Positions 45,495 to 54,829 of a stretch of DNA of 64,000 bases are shown one piece after another. The position numbers and the translations under genes were made by a program. Origin of the DNA: Artemisia argyi (taxonomy: Eukaryota > Streptophyta > Magnoliopsida > Asterales > Asteraceae); the NCBI GenBank assembly GCA_030686995.1, contig CM060685.1, forward strand, positions 27,481,204 through 27,545,203, given 5' to 3'. The number at the start of each line of letters is the position of its first letter. Position 1 is the first letter of the stretch. The notes under the pieces were generated by a model that searched no databases, had not been told where the DNA came from, and worked only from the letters and a program-made list of their open reading frames with translations.

Positions 45495-45830
45495 CTAATA
45501 CTTATGTTTCACATATATATTCGGAAGTTGCCTTGTATTGTTGATTGTGGCCTTTTGTGGAGCTAGAAATTGCATTCTGCTAGTACCTTCCACTTGTGAC
45601 TGTGGTACCTTAATTGTATTGCTACCACTTGGTTTAACACCTTGTGGTTGTTCCTCACCGTATACTTCCCGTCTTAGGTCTTCTAGATCTTTAGGTGGCA
45701 ATTGCATATTTGGTTCAGCATTTGGTCCATATCGCTCATAAATCTCAGGAAATATGACCTCTCTTAGTACCTTGTTGGACCATTCCCTATCGTCAGGGTT
45801 TATCTTCTTAAGTCTTTTACGACTAGACAT
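45495..45830 (-). CDS. Cargo gene D, 111-residue basic/acidic protein
   Basis: Minus-strand single exon; the start MSSRKRLKKINPDDREWSN (45830) is preferred to an upstream in-frame ATG at 45851. It has a basic N-terminus, then REVIFPEIYERYGPNAE, a PPKDLEDLRREVY segment and a Ser/Thr/Gln-rich tail ending YVKHKY. A TATTTAAG box lies near 45961 on the minus strand. No paralogue is obvious in the element and no known domain. Confidence 0.5.
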   Translation of the reverse strand: MSSRKRLKKINPDDREWSNKVLREVIFPEIYERYGPNAEPNMQLPPKDLEDLRREVYGEEQPQGVKPSGSNTIKVPQSQVEGTSRMQFLAPQKATINNTRQLPNIYVKHKY

Positions 45831-46099
45831 ATTCTTCGGGCAGTGATGCAAAAATGCTGAAGAAATTTACTACAATGGGGAGTAAAAAGATATGAGGTGA
45901 GGAATGAGATGTGACAATCAGGAAGAAGATGTGGAAAAAAGGAAAACCCTATGCCCACTCTTAAATAGAAAAACCCAAAGCACAAACTTAGTCACATGGA
46001 AACACTGCAGCATATTTCACACAGTTGTAAGTAAACCCAAACCACAAAGTCAGTCATATTCAATAAGGATTGAGTTTTGAAAATAAACCCAAACCACAC

Positions 46100-46610
46100 A
46101 ATATTTTCAATTGAATAGTCATATTCGGCATGACTTTAATAGTCAAACTAGGTATGACTTTAATAGTGGTATTAGTTACATTTTGCACCCAAAAATATGT
46201 TTACTTTGATATTGTATTCTGGTATGTAAGTGGGTTATTAGTAACGGTATAAACCGTTTACAAGTTACCATATAACGTTTACAAGGGTTAGTAATTTAGT
46301 TTTTGGTTTACGTTGACTTTAATAGTCAAAAGTGGTTTTTCCAAACACTGCACTATAGAACTTTACTGCATATACATGCTAATCTAAATGGAGAAACATA
46401 AAGCATCTAAAAAGAAGCATATAATTTCATTGATGAAAAGTAGAGGTCTTTGGGTTTATGTTTTTATTGAGCCAAGTTGCATAAACATTGAAAAAGTTGC
46501 CCATAGTTTATAAAAGTTGCCCAATCAAAATTTTGCCAATTTGTATCTGACACTTGTCATAAGTATACACAATGTGGTCAGAAGTACAAGTTGCCCAACA
46601 ATACTGTGAG
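46100..46610 (+). promoter_or_regulatory. Intergenic regulatory-repeat block 1
   Basis: Contains the palindrome TTGACTTTAATAGTCAAA near 46316 and a partial copy near 46133, then three AGTTGCCCA words (about 46492, 46518 and 46583). The AGTTGCCCA part is homologous to 48820-48935, including TATAAAAGTTGCCCAA and AGTACAAGTTG. TTGAC is the core of WRKY-type W boxes. Function is inferred only from recurrence. Confidence 0.5.
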
Positions 46611-47143
46611 ATTTTGTCAGTAAGTGCTAAAATTAAAAGTCAAACTACAAAACTCAAAGTTACTTAACGCTAGATTAAATCTACAAGTAAACCATCATTC
46701 AATTGAACTATACATAATGAAACCCATAAAAGCAAACCAACATTAACAAAAGAAAATACCAAGAAATACAAATGTAACATACTAGTGTTTATAATTTTTG
46801 TAAGGTTCACATTGTTATAAAAATTTGTTTTGCAAGTTATGAAATACAAATGTAACATAATAGTGATTGGGTTCAGTTTCACATTAATTATAACTAGTAA
46901 ATATTGATTTGATTGACATGAATTAGACCAAAAAAGTCTGCCTGGGAAGACAACCACTATGTAACAATTTATTGCGGGTTTAATTTCTGCAATGATTACG
47001 TTTACCACTTGTTTACTACTAGTAATTTTTTGTATTTTATATAATTGGAGTTGCTCATTCTATGGTTTCATGCCTTTCTTATAGGTGTTATACACAACAT
47101 AAAACCTAGCTTGTTTTACCATAACTAGAGAATCATCAAAAAC

Positions 47144-47503
47144 GTGGCTGAAAAACCTAATCTGAAAGAACTTCAAGAGATGAGTGGTTCAGATGAACTA
47201 CATAAATGTATAAAGTTCCTGTTCTCTCAAGAAATTCCGATGAATGAAACGATGCTCATGTGGCTTGGTGAGCGATGCGATGAGCTCCGTATCAGCATTG
47301 ACAAGCGTTCAGCGAGAATGAATGAGGTTTTTGACCTTAACTTCGATGAAGAAGAAGCTGCTGATGATACCTATGAATCCCTTCGTGAGGTTCAAGTGAT
47401 GGAGGTCCGTTTACTCGAGTCCTTTGCGGCCATTCTGAAAGAAGTTCGTGCTCTTATATCCAAGAAGGAGCATGGCATTGCCACCTTGAATAAGTATGAT
47501 TAG
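47144..47503 (+). CDS. Cargo gene A2, paralogue of A1
   Basis: The frame begins with GTG at 47144 (GTGGCTGAAAAACC), where an ATG would be expected; the first ATG in frame is at 47180 (MSGSDELHKCIKFLFSQEI), giving 107 residues. The original start was probably mutated. The core follows the A1 pattern: IKFLFSQEI, LGERCDELR, RMNEVFDL, LREVQVMEVRLLES. Mostly helical, acidic. TATATAA at about 47038 is a likely TATA box. No known domain. Confidence 0.5.
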   Translation: MAEKPNLKELQEMSGSDELHKCIKFLFSQEIPMNETMLMWLGERCDELRISIDKRSARMNEVFDLNFDEEEAADDTYESLREVQVMEVRLLESFAAILKEVRALISKKEHGIATLNKYD

Positions 47504-48277
47504 GACTAAAGGTTAATTGTTGTTTAGGTTCTTTTGTGTTTGTCAGTCGTGTAGGTACTTTGGTTTGGTTTGGTGGTCTTTTATTTTGATGTTGTTTGAT
47601 GGTTTAATGGAACTGCTCTGCAATTACCCAGTTAAATAATGAATGGTATTTATGTTTGTATGTAACATTCTTGTTTAATTTGTTGAGGTATTTATGTGTG
47701 ACACAAAACCATCTTAACAAATCATAGTGGTTGTCAAACCCATATGAACTATAAACATTATCAGCACAATCACACACAATGCTTAAAGATTTTCTGATCC
47801 AGATAGCTTGTATATACTTACTTACAGATGTTTTAAGAGATGCCTATAGCAGCTTACTTGTGTAAGTCCTCGTTAAAACAACATTTGACAATAAAAGTCA
47901 ACTCTTTGTTGCATAATACATGAACAACTCTATTTTTGGGTTAAAACAGCCTAATACACATATTAATGGACCTTGTTATTTGGATCACACCTCAACTATT
48001 ACTGGTAAAAACTAAACAACAAAAACATTTAAACAAATAACATAATAACTAATTATGCATTAATACCGTTGTGAAAATACATCCATTTCAGACCTGATAG
48101 AAGGACTAAACACCATCATACATCAACAAAACTACCTAAACACGTGTCATAAACAAAATACATCATAACCCAGTACCAAACTTGCTTTCCATTACTTTTA
48201 TAACCAAAATACCACCACAAAAGACGTTTTACCTTGAAAAAGATGGTTGTTCACAACTGGGCCAAACAGTAAGAAAG

Positions 48278-48637
48278 TTAATATTTAAACTGCATTAACT
48301 TCTTCATGATCCTTGACTTATCACCAGCACGGCGAAGACTTGCCTGTCGCCTTTTAATCAAGTACTCAATTTCTTCCAAATCCTCTTGCTGCGATACCTT
48401 AAGACGGACCAAGGGTTCTTTCAGCACAACATAGTTCCCAAACTTTTCAAGCTCCAGTAAGATAGCATGCATGTGCTTAACACGTACCTCTATTTCCCCG
48501 ATCATCCTCCCATAATCTTTCTCATCACCCGTATTGGCGTCTTTCTCCCTAGCAAAAATATTATGGAGGACCATATCAATACGCCTACAACCAATGTCAT
48601 TTGCGATTTGATCGTAAATTGGTATGATAGACGCCAT
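48278..48637 (-). CDS. Cargo gene A3 (tentative A family)
   Basis: The minus-strand frame extends to 48709, but the ATG at 48637 (MASIIPIYDQIANDIGCRR) is preferred because a TATTTAAG box lies at about 48713-48720. The 119-residue product is charged and helical (GRMIGEIEVRVKHMHAILLE, EDLEEIEYLIKRRQASLRR). Length and layout match A1 and A2, but sequence similarity is weak, so family membership is tentative. Opposite orientation to A1 and A2. Confidence 0.5.
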   Translation of the reverse strand: MASIIPIYDQIANDIGCRRIDMVLHNIFAREKDANTGDEKDYGRMIGEIEVRVKHMHAILLELEKFGNYVVLKEPLVRLKVSQQEDLEEIEYLIKRRQASLRRAGDKSRIMKKLMQFKY

Positions 48638-48729
48638 GTATTTAGAAATGTGGTTGCGTATCCAAGAAGAGTGATGTAGAAGAATATTTTTGGAAATGAA
48701 GTAGATCAAGCATTCTTAAATACGCAATA

Positions 48730-48985
48730 AACTAAAAAGTTGCCCAAAAAATAGTGTAGGAACCAAATTGGAACAGTATTTAGTTAAGTCACAGTTCCCA
48801 ATGCAAAAAAATTGTTGAAATTGATTAGAGTTGCCCAAAACCTATAAAAGTTGCCCAAGCATACCCTTGCCCAATAACTGCATGACACTCGGCATAACTA
48901 TACAAAAGTAACTCACAAGTACAAGTTGGCCATGGGTAGTTTAGGATTTTTTTTCGTTTATCTTGACTTTAATAGTCAAACGATG
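48730..48985 (+). promoter_or_regulatory. Intergenic regulatory-repeat block 2
   Basis: AGTTGCCCAA words near 48738, 48831 and 48850, a GTTGGCC variant near 48924, then TTGACTTTAATAGTCAAA at about 48963. Second copy of the block at 46.1-46.6 kb. Confidence 0.5.
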
Positions 48986-49301
48986 AAACTTTATACATGG
49001 GTTTCATTTGTTGGTCTTGAGAATGTTCAAAAGATGAAACTTTACACATGCTACTGATTTAAGTAAGTCATGTTCTTGAAATGAGGTGGAAATCAAGTGT
49101 ATTTGAACATGTTCTTTGTTAACTATCATGGCCACATTTCTGATATACCCAACAAAGTATGCAAACATTGTACATTTACCAATGATCATATATATCATAT
49201 AAGACATTACTAATTATCAATACTAATGACAAATATTGCAAATATAGGACATTATAATTAAAGATACACAATATATTGTCTCAAAACATCAACAACTACA
49301 A

Positions 49302-50113
49302 TTAAAAGTACATAACAAATTTTGTCCCCAAACTTTTCTGACCAGCTGGAAGGCCTAGAACGCAATTCGTTATTCTTGGTGGTCTTGGAGCTGAAACCTT
49401 AGACATGCGTCTCTTCTTCAGTTGAACATGGCCTTTTGCATCATAACTCTCATCAGAAGAACTTGAATCATCAATTGAGTCAAGACTTGATGGAATGTTT
49501 TTAGAACGGGAACCTTTTTTTTAGAAAAAGAACTTATTGGAATTTTCTTTACCCATGTTTTAGGAGGTCTTTTGTTCACCAAAGAAGCTGAAGGTTTTTT
49601 TAGTGTATCCTCATAAAACTCAAGGCTGGTGTCAGAATCAGAATCAATAACTATTACCTCATTTTGTTTGGGTGGTTCCTGTGCCTCCTTGGGCCTTCTA
49701 AAAATAGCATCAAGTTTTGCTATAACCTTTGCCTCCATTGCCAATTTTTCCTCTTTCACCTCCTTCAGACTACCATACATTACTTCAAGCTTTGACACCC
49801 TCTTGCCAAGTGATTCAAGCTTTGATACCCTCTTGCCAAGCGCTTCAACAGGTGCACAAATATGAAGTGTTGACAATTAATAAACATATACAATTAAACT
49901 AAAAATAATCATAAAAAGAAAGAAAGGTATACACTAACCATTAGCAACATCACGTCGATTGTTCTCCCTTTGGCACAGGTCTTCTAGAATCACCTCAACC
50001 ATTTCCTCGTCATCATACCATTTAGTACCATATTTACTCAAGACATAGTCAACCATAGCATCGTTAACTGCCATCTTACTAAAATCATTATTTTTTGAAC
50101 AAGAAGCTGCCAT
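49302..50113 (-). pseudogene. Cargo gene B2 with one frameshift
   Basis: Minus strand, two exons. Exon 1 (50113-49939) starts MAASCSKNNDFSKMAVNDAM and ends CAN|GTTAGT. After a 96-bp intron, exon 2 starts at 49842 in matching phase with LGKRVSKLESLGKRVSKLE, an exact ten-residue direct repeat (LGKRVSKLE with S or V between). It then has an acidic VIVIDSDSD stretch. At a run of eight A near 49513-49520 the frame breaks. One base more would continue through a Ser/Asp stretch (IDDSSSSDESYDAKG) and KKRRMSKVSAPRPPRI to a stop at 49302, about 238 residues. The break is either a real mutation or a homopolymer sequencing error. The coiled coil resembles gene B1. Confidence 0.55.
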
Positions 50114-50453
50114 TGAATGACTTAACTTGAAAACAATGGTTTATTGTTGTGACGAATTAGGATGAGGGTGTGTGTTTCTTTGTTGAGTAAATAGTTTTTA
50201 GTTTAATAAGTTATAAGTGATAAGTGATAAGTGATAAATGAAGTTTTGGAATACCGTGTAATAAATGTCTGTATAACCTACGTTCCATTGGCATTATCAA
50301 AATGTAGTAGTATACAACGTTCAACGCAAAAGTATTAAGACGTGTGTCTTTTCCAATGAAACCGTTCAGTTGCCTAAAGCAATGGTTATAAATTGGAACA
50401 TTTGTAAGCAACAAAATCATTCAAAAAAAACTTAAAGGTATACAATATCAAAA
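50114..50453. promoter_or_regulatory. Divergent promoter region between B2 and C2
   Basis: 340 bp separate the two start codons. TATAAATT at about 50387 lies 67 bp before the C2 ATG. A short AAGTGAT tandem repeat (50205-50240) lies on the B2 side. Confidence 0.5.
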
Positions 50454-50858
50454 ATGGCATCAACCTCAAAAATTAATGTGCAAGAGAAACAAGAAAAGGT
50501 AGGAGCAATGCAACAATCAAAAACAGAGGAGTTTGAAGAAAAAGCTTTCATACTTGAAAAAGAAGAAGCTGAAGAAGAAGAAATAGAGGAAGAGGGAACA
50601 TTTGAAGAAGCGGTGGATTGGTATATGAAAGAAAAGTTTAAATTTCTGGAAAAAATTTTGAAACAATTTGAAAAAAGAGAAAAAGCTGCAAAAGAAAAAC
50701 CAACAAAGTGTAAATACACTTGGAAGAATATGTTGGCAAACAGAAAAAGCAAAAACATGCCCGATCAGGAAGAAGACTCATCAGATGATGAGTATTTGGA
50801 TTATGACAACCTACATTTGTCATTTGATCCCGAAAAATATCAAAAGTTTCATTGTTAA
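50454..50858 (+). CDS. Cargo gene C2, 134-residue acidic protein
   Basis: Single exon. N-terminal half very Glu-rich (EKEEAEEEEIEEEGTFEE), then WYMKEKFKFLEKILKQFEKR and a Lys-rich stretch, then an acidic tail EEDSSDDEYLDYDNLHLSFD. The tail shares DY-[DE]-[NS]-x-HL with gene C1 at 42139-42755, which has the same charged-helix plus acidic-tail layout but lies on the other strand. It resembles a small nuclear or chaperone-type acidic protein only in composition. No known domain. Confidence 0.55.
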   Translation: MASTSKINVQEKQEKVGAMQQSKTEEFEEKAFILEKEEAEEEEIEEEGTFEEAVDWYMKEKFKFLEKILKQFEKREKAAKEKPTKCKYTWKNMLANRKSKNMPDQEEDSSDDEYLDYDNLHLSFDPEKYQKFHC

Positions 50859-51436
50859 TTGTTTAATGTAATGTTTATTTTATTTTCAATGAAATCTTTA
50901 TTTTTGTGTTCTATTTTATCGAATTTGAATTCAAATGTTTATGTTCTGTTTCATTAAATTTGTCAAACTAGAAAAGTAAGTAACAATGAACTTCAAAGTT
51001 CAATCAACAACATTTCTAGGTGGGACAAAGGCAATCAAAGAAAAATGTGTTGACTTTAATAGTCAAATTTTGTTATTCCAATTGCATTTTGACTTTCGAA
51101 AGTCAACCTGCTGATTACATGCTTCTGTTTGTTAAAAAAAAAGCATCCTATTGAAATAACATTGATGAATTGAAACTAGATAATCATTCATTGTTTATTA
51201 TTGTAAAAATGTTTTGTCCATAAACATTAAAAAAATTACAAATTGTTTATGTATGCTTTTGCATATTACATCCTACAACAGCCTAGTTTCATTAAAGATA
51301 AGACTGGAGGAAGCAACAACCTTAGAGCGACAGAGTGGAGGCAAGAGAAACATTCAGCAGAGACGGCAATGGCGGATGGTGGTGCACTCAGATGGTACTC
51401 ATATACGGTGGTGGTGGTGGAGAGGTCAGGTGGTAT

Positions 51437-51535
51437 TCAAATATGCTTGCTGCTGGTGGTGGTGATGGTTGAAGAAGCTATGAGAATCAAATATGCTTGC
51501 TGGTGGTTGGGTTAAAGGTTGAAGAAGCTATGAGA
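51437..51535 (+). repeat. Tandem duplication of about 50 bp
   Basis: ATCAAATATGCTTGCTGGTGG...GTTGAAGAAGCTATGAGA occurs twice in a row near the right end of the 12.2-kb element, in GGT-rich sequence. The short frames here look like simple-sequence coding and are not called genes. Confidence 0.75.
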
Positions 51536-51656
51536 TTGATGGGGTATATAGTATATATATATAGTGTGCTTTGAAGTGTTTAGGACTATATTAATTTGTT
51601 TTGTGAACGTTAAGTATCATTAAAGCTAAATGACCAACTTAATCTTTGTACCGTAT

Positions 51657-51944
51657 GATTGTTAAAAGTGGTGAAAGTACAAAAAAAAAGTTGTCCAATA
51701 CAAGTCGCCCAATATATAGCTAGTTGCCCATGAAAAAACCTTAAAATACCTTACACAACACTTACACATACCTTACAAATACATTCTAATTTTTGTACTT
51801 TAATAATTAAATATTGGACACGTGTCAAACTCTTATTGAGTTGCTCAATTTTTTAGTTGCCCGATCTAATTTTGGAAAGTGAAATTTCAAAGTCTAAAAA
51901 GTGACTAGTCTAAAAGTCAATGATCCGTTTTGGTAATTATCCCT
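51657..51944 (-). repeat. Right long terminal inverted repeat
   Basis: Inverse counterpart of 39709-39960. Carries GTTGTCC, GTCGCCC and GTTGCCC words at 51685-51730, another near 51856, and GGACACGTGTC near 51816. Confidence 0.8.
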
Positions 51945-53538
51945 AAAAAATAATATTTTATTATTAAAGCAAAATCACATGACGATACTTGACTTGCATA
52001 AGATGTTAATGATATATGCTTTTAGTTTTGCTAACCTGTGATATCAATTTACTATGTGTTTTGTAATTGTGGTATTTCTTTTACTTTTATTTTCATTAAA
52101 ATATGTAGCATATTTAGATAGCTTTTAAGATTGATTCAATTCCTTGATTATGAATAACTATCATACCATGTTTACTAATGTATCTTTTTGTTTGAAAATT
52201 TGTATTTTCTTAAGTTTGTGCTATTCACTTCTCATGTTTCATCATAAAATTACCAAATTAACATAGATGCTTATACTATAGCTTCTTTATTACATAAAGA
52301 GAAACAAAAAAAGATGTAATGGTAAAATACGTTTATGTATAAGGTATAAGAATAATTTTTCTGTGAGACCAAACTATGTAAAGAAATTATTATTACTTTC
52401 ATAAGTAAATTATAAATGCATGGAAAAACGGCAAAGAGTGCATTCGCAAGTCTTTTACGTAGTATGATTGTTTGAATCCTTACCGACCATTCACTTTAGT
52501 GCAACTTTCTTCACAATTAGCCTAAATCATCATGGTGAAAGACATCCATATTTTAAACCATTTGTTGACACCCATAATGTTATCAATGACAACAAACACC
52601 TGCTAAGTTTCATTAACTCATTCAAAGACACCTGCTAAGAATTCCTACCATAAAATTCATCATATAGGCACTAAAACACATCTTTGGTATATTAAAATAC
52701 ATTCATGTATTATCGAAATTAGCAACTCAACTTAATTATACATTCATACCTTGAGCAGGCGTAGATAATTCTTCCACGACAATCATGTGTTGATACTTAA
52801 TCATCCTCTAAAAAACGCATAAAACAAATTGTTTTGCATTTTAGTGTGTGCGATAAGATCATAAAACTGCAAACACCACTAACATGTTGCATTATAGTGA
52901 GGATAACAACAAAGTTAGTCCTTACATCAAATAAGAAAACTTCAAATTAGAACTAAAGGGGTGTTTGGTTATGCTTATTGAAGGTGCTTATTGGCTTATT
53001 CAATTACTATAACACAATAAGTTTATGATAAAGCTTTAAGCTTTTTTGAGAAGCTTAATAAAAAAACCCCTAAACTCACAACTAATTCTATCATAGCTTA
53101 CTATGTTTATAGTAAAAACACAAATATTAGGTGTAGAAGTTTTCAATAAAACATTAAAAAAAGTTACTAAAAACTATCAACTAGATACGGCATAAGTCAA
53201 AGTTTTGTTGAGGTCTCTTTCGGATTATATTCAGAAGCAAAAAGAGGTTAACACATAAATCATAAGTATAAAAGAACGGTTGTATCTCACATCCGTGATT
53301 ACCAACTCAATAACATTATCGCAGTATAGTAAAGTAATAACCTGAATAAAAACTATATACACTTGCTTAAATAATTCTCATGTACATACTTTTAATTCCT
53401 TTACAATAGCCAACTATTACGTTTTTTTTTTTTTTTTTGATGAAACATCACGTTAATGAATAAAGTTAGGTTATCACCCATGTAGTTTTTCTTTTTTTGA
53501 TTTAGGAGGTGATTGTTATCAAATAAGGATTGTGATGC

Positions 53539-53588
<50 letters not shown>

Positions 53589-53689
53589 GGAGAACACCTT
53601 CATTAAATAATGACTATCTAACTCATGTGTTTGTTTTTTGTTTTTTTAATAATTAGCTTTGTTTAACATTTTTAACTAACAGACATGTT
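51945..53689. other. No gene recognised
   Basis: AT-rich sequence. GGGGTGTTTGGTTATGCTTA at 52968 looks like the end of a Harbinger- or hAT-type MITE, but no matching right end was found. A 47-bp poly-T tract lies at 53540-53586. Confidence 0.5.
53540..53586. repeat. Poly-T tract, 47 bp
   Basis: Uninterrupted T run; could be the tail of a minus-strand retroposon, but no body is recognisable. Confidence 0.9.
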
Positions 53690-53697
53690 GCGGTTGA

Positions 53698-53905
53698 CAG
53701 TGGCGAAGCTTGGATTTTGTAAGTGGGGGGTCGGGATCTAAATTTTTTTTTCCTAAGGCTATATTTCAGGTATACCGAAATTTTTGGGGGGTCAAAACCG
53801 AATATACCGAAATTTTTCTACACGAAAACTATATACCCCCTACATCGCAAAAAAAATTTTGGGGGGTCGGGCGCCCCCCCCGGCCCCTATGAAGCTTCGC
53901 CCCTG
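53698..53905. mobile_element. hAT-type MITE, 208 bp
   Basis: Ends CAGTGGCGAAGCTTGGA and GAAGCTTCGCCCCTG are inverted repeats, flanked by a perfect 8-bp target duplication GCGGTTGA (53690-53697 and 53906-53913). The interior has TTTTGGGGGGTC repeated. The intact duplication suggests a recent insertion. Confidence 0.92.
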
Positions 53906-53913
53906 GCGGTTGA

Positions 53914-54829
53914 GATTGATGTTGTTGTTTAAGTTTAACTATTGATATCATGTTGTACAAAATGTGCGAGTTTAGTAGCACATAATGAGCGTTGATAAAG
54001 TTAAATTATGCTCCATAAAGTTTTAAAAATGTTTTTTTTTTTTTGATATCCATATATAAATTTCAAATAATAATTTCATGAGTCGTTGTTATAAGTTGAA
54101 TCGCGTATATTTGTTTTCATATCACACTAACTTGTGCTTACCATTTGGTATTTATATTTTCGTTACTAATAATTTAGCCCTATTTAATATATTCAAACTC
54201 GTGTACGCATAAACTAAACTTTTAAATAAAATAACATGAGTCCTTATTTAAAAAAATATTCTAGAAAAGTCTAAAATTAATATTAGTTTAAAAAATATTT
54301 AATGTGTATTAAAACTAATTCTCATATTTACCAAATTTTGTAATTTTAATGATGAAAGTATAAAAACTAATACTAATAATCATGTAATTTTAAACAAAGT
54401 TAATATTATAAAGTATAGGGGTATGAAGTGTAAGGGGTTATTTGTTTTTTTCCTAAAGTTATTAAAAAAACATGGAAACTTGTAATTTTACACTTAGCTC
54501 CATATAATTTATTTAAAATTCAAACAACAAAGTTTTATTAATTACTTAATCTTTTTTTTAAGTTTATATTTTCATAAATTTGACACCTATATTTTTATGT
54601 ATTTTTTTTTCTTAACCAATTTTTTTCACCAAATTGATTAAGTTTAACCAAAATCAATTTAATTTTGACTTTTTATTAACCAATCATATTGCTCGATTTC
54701 GCCTACGTGGCAAAATCGAGCTCTCCTATTGATCTAATTATTTTTTCAATAAGAAGGGATTTGCAGAAACACTCCGAAATGATGTAATTCTTTTATTATA
54801 TAAAAGATGTAAGTTTTAGTAGCTCCTAA
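53914..54829. other. No gene recognised
   Basis: Very AT-rich. One small dyad, CTCGATTT...AAATCGAG, lies near 54694-54722. Confidence 0.5.

Larger units (their letters stand above)
39709..51944. mobile_element. 12.2-kb long-TIR element with small-gene cargo
   Basis: Both ends start AGGGATAATTACCAAAACGG when read inwards, and the outer 24 bp are perfect inverted repeats. Beyond that, about 250-290 bp on each side are collinear: CACTTTCC, GATC-GGGCAACT, TTGACACGTGTCC or TGACACGTGTCC, TGTGTAAGGTAT, then three GGGCAACT-like words. Long inverted repeats suggest a Mutator-like element. Flanks are A-rich (ATTAAAAAT on the left, AAAAAATAA on the right), so the target duplication is unclear. I see no transposase. 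Inside are at least eight short genes (42.1-50.9 kb) on both strands, most with a TATA box 50-150 bp before the start codon, and repeated intergenic cassettes. It could be non-autonomous, a fusion of two elements, or a type of cargo element not described before. Confidence 0.7.

Noticed and set aside
51214..51515. Overlapping frames near the right end of the 12.2-kb element
   Set aside because: Encoded by GGT-rich and tandem-repeat sequence in two frames at once; looks like low-complexity DNA.
52968..53200. Tourist-like MITE starting GGGGTGTTTGGTT
   Set aside because: No matching right end or target duplication found.
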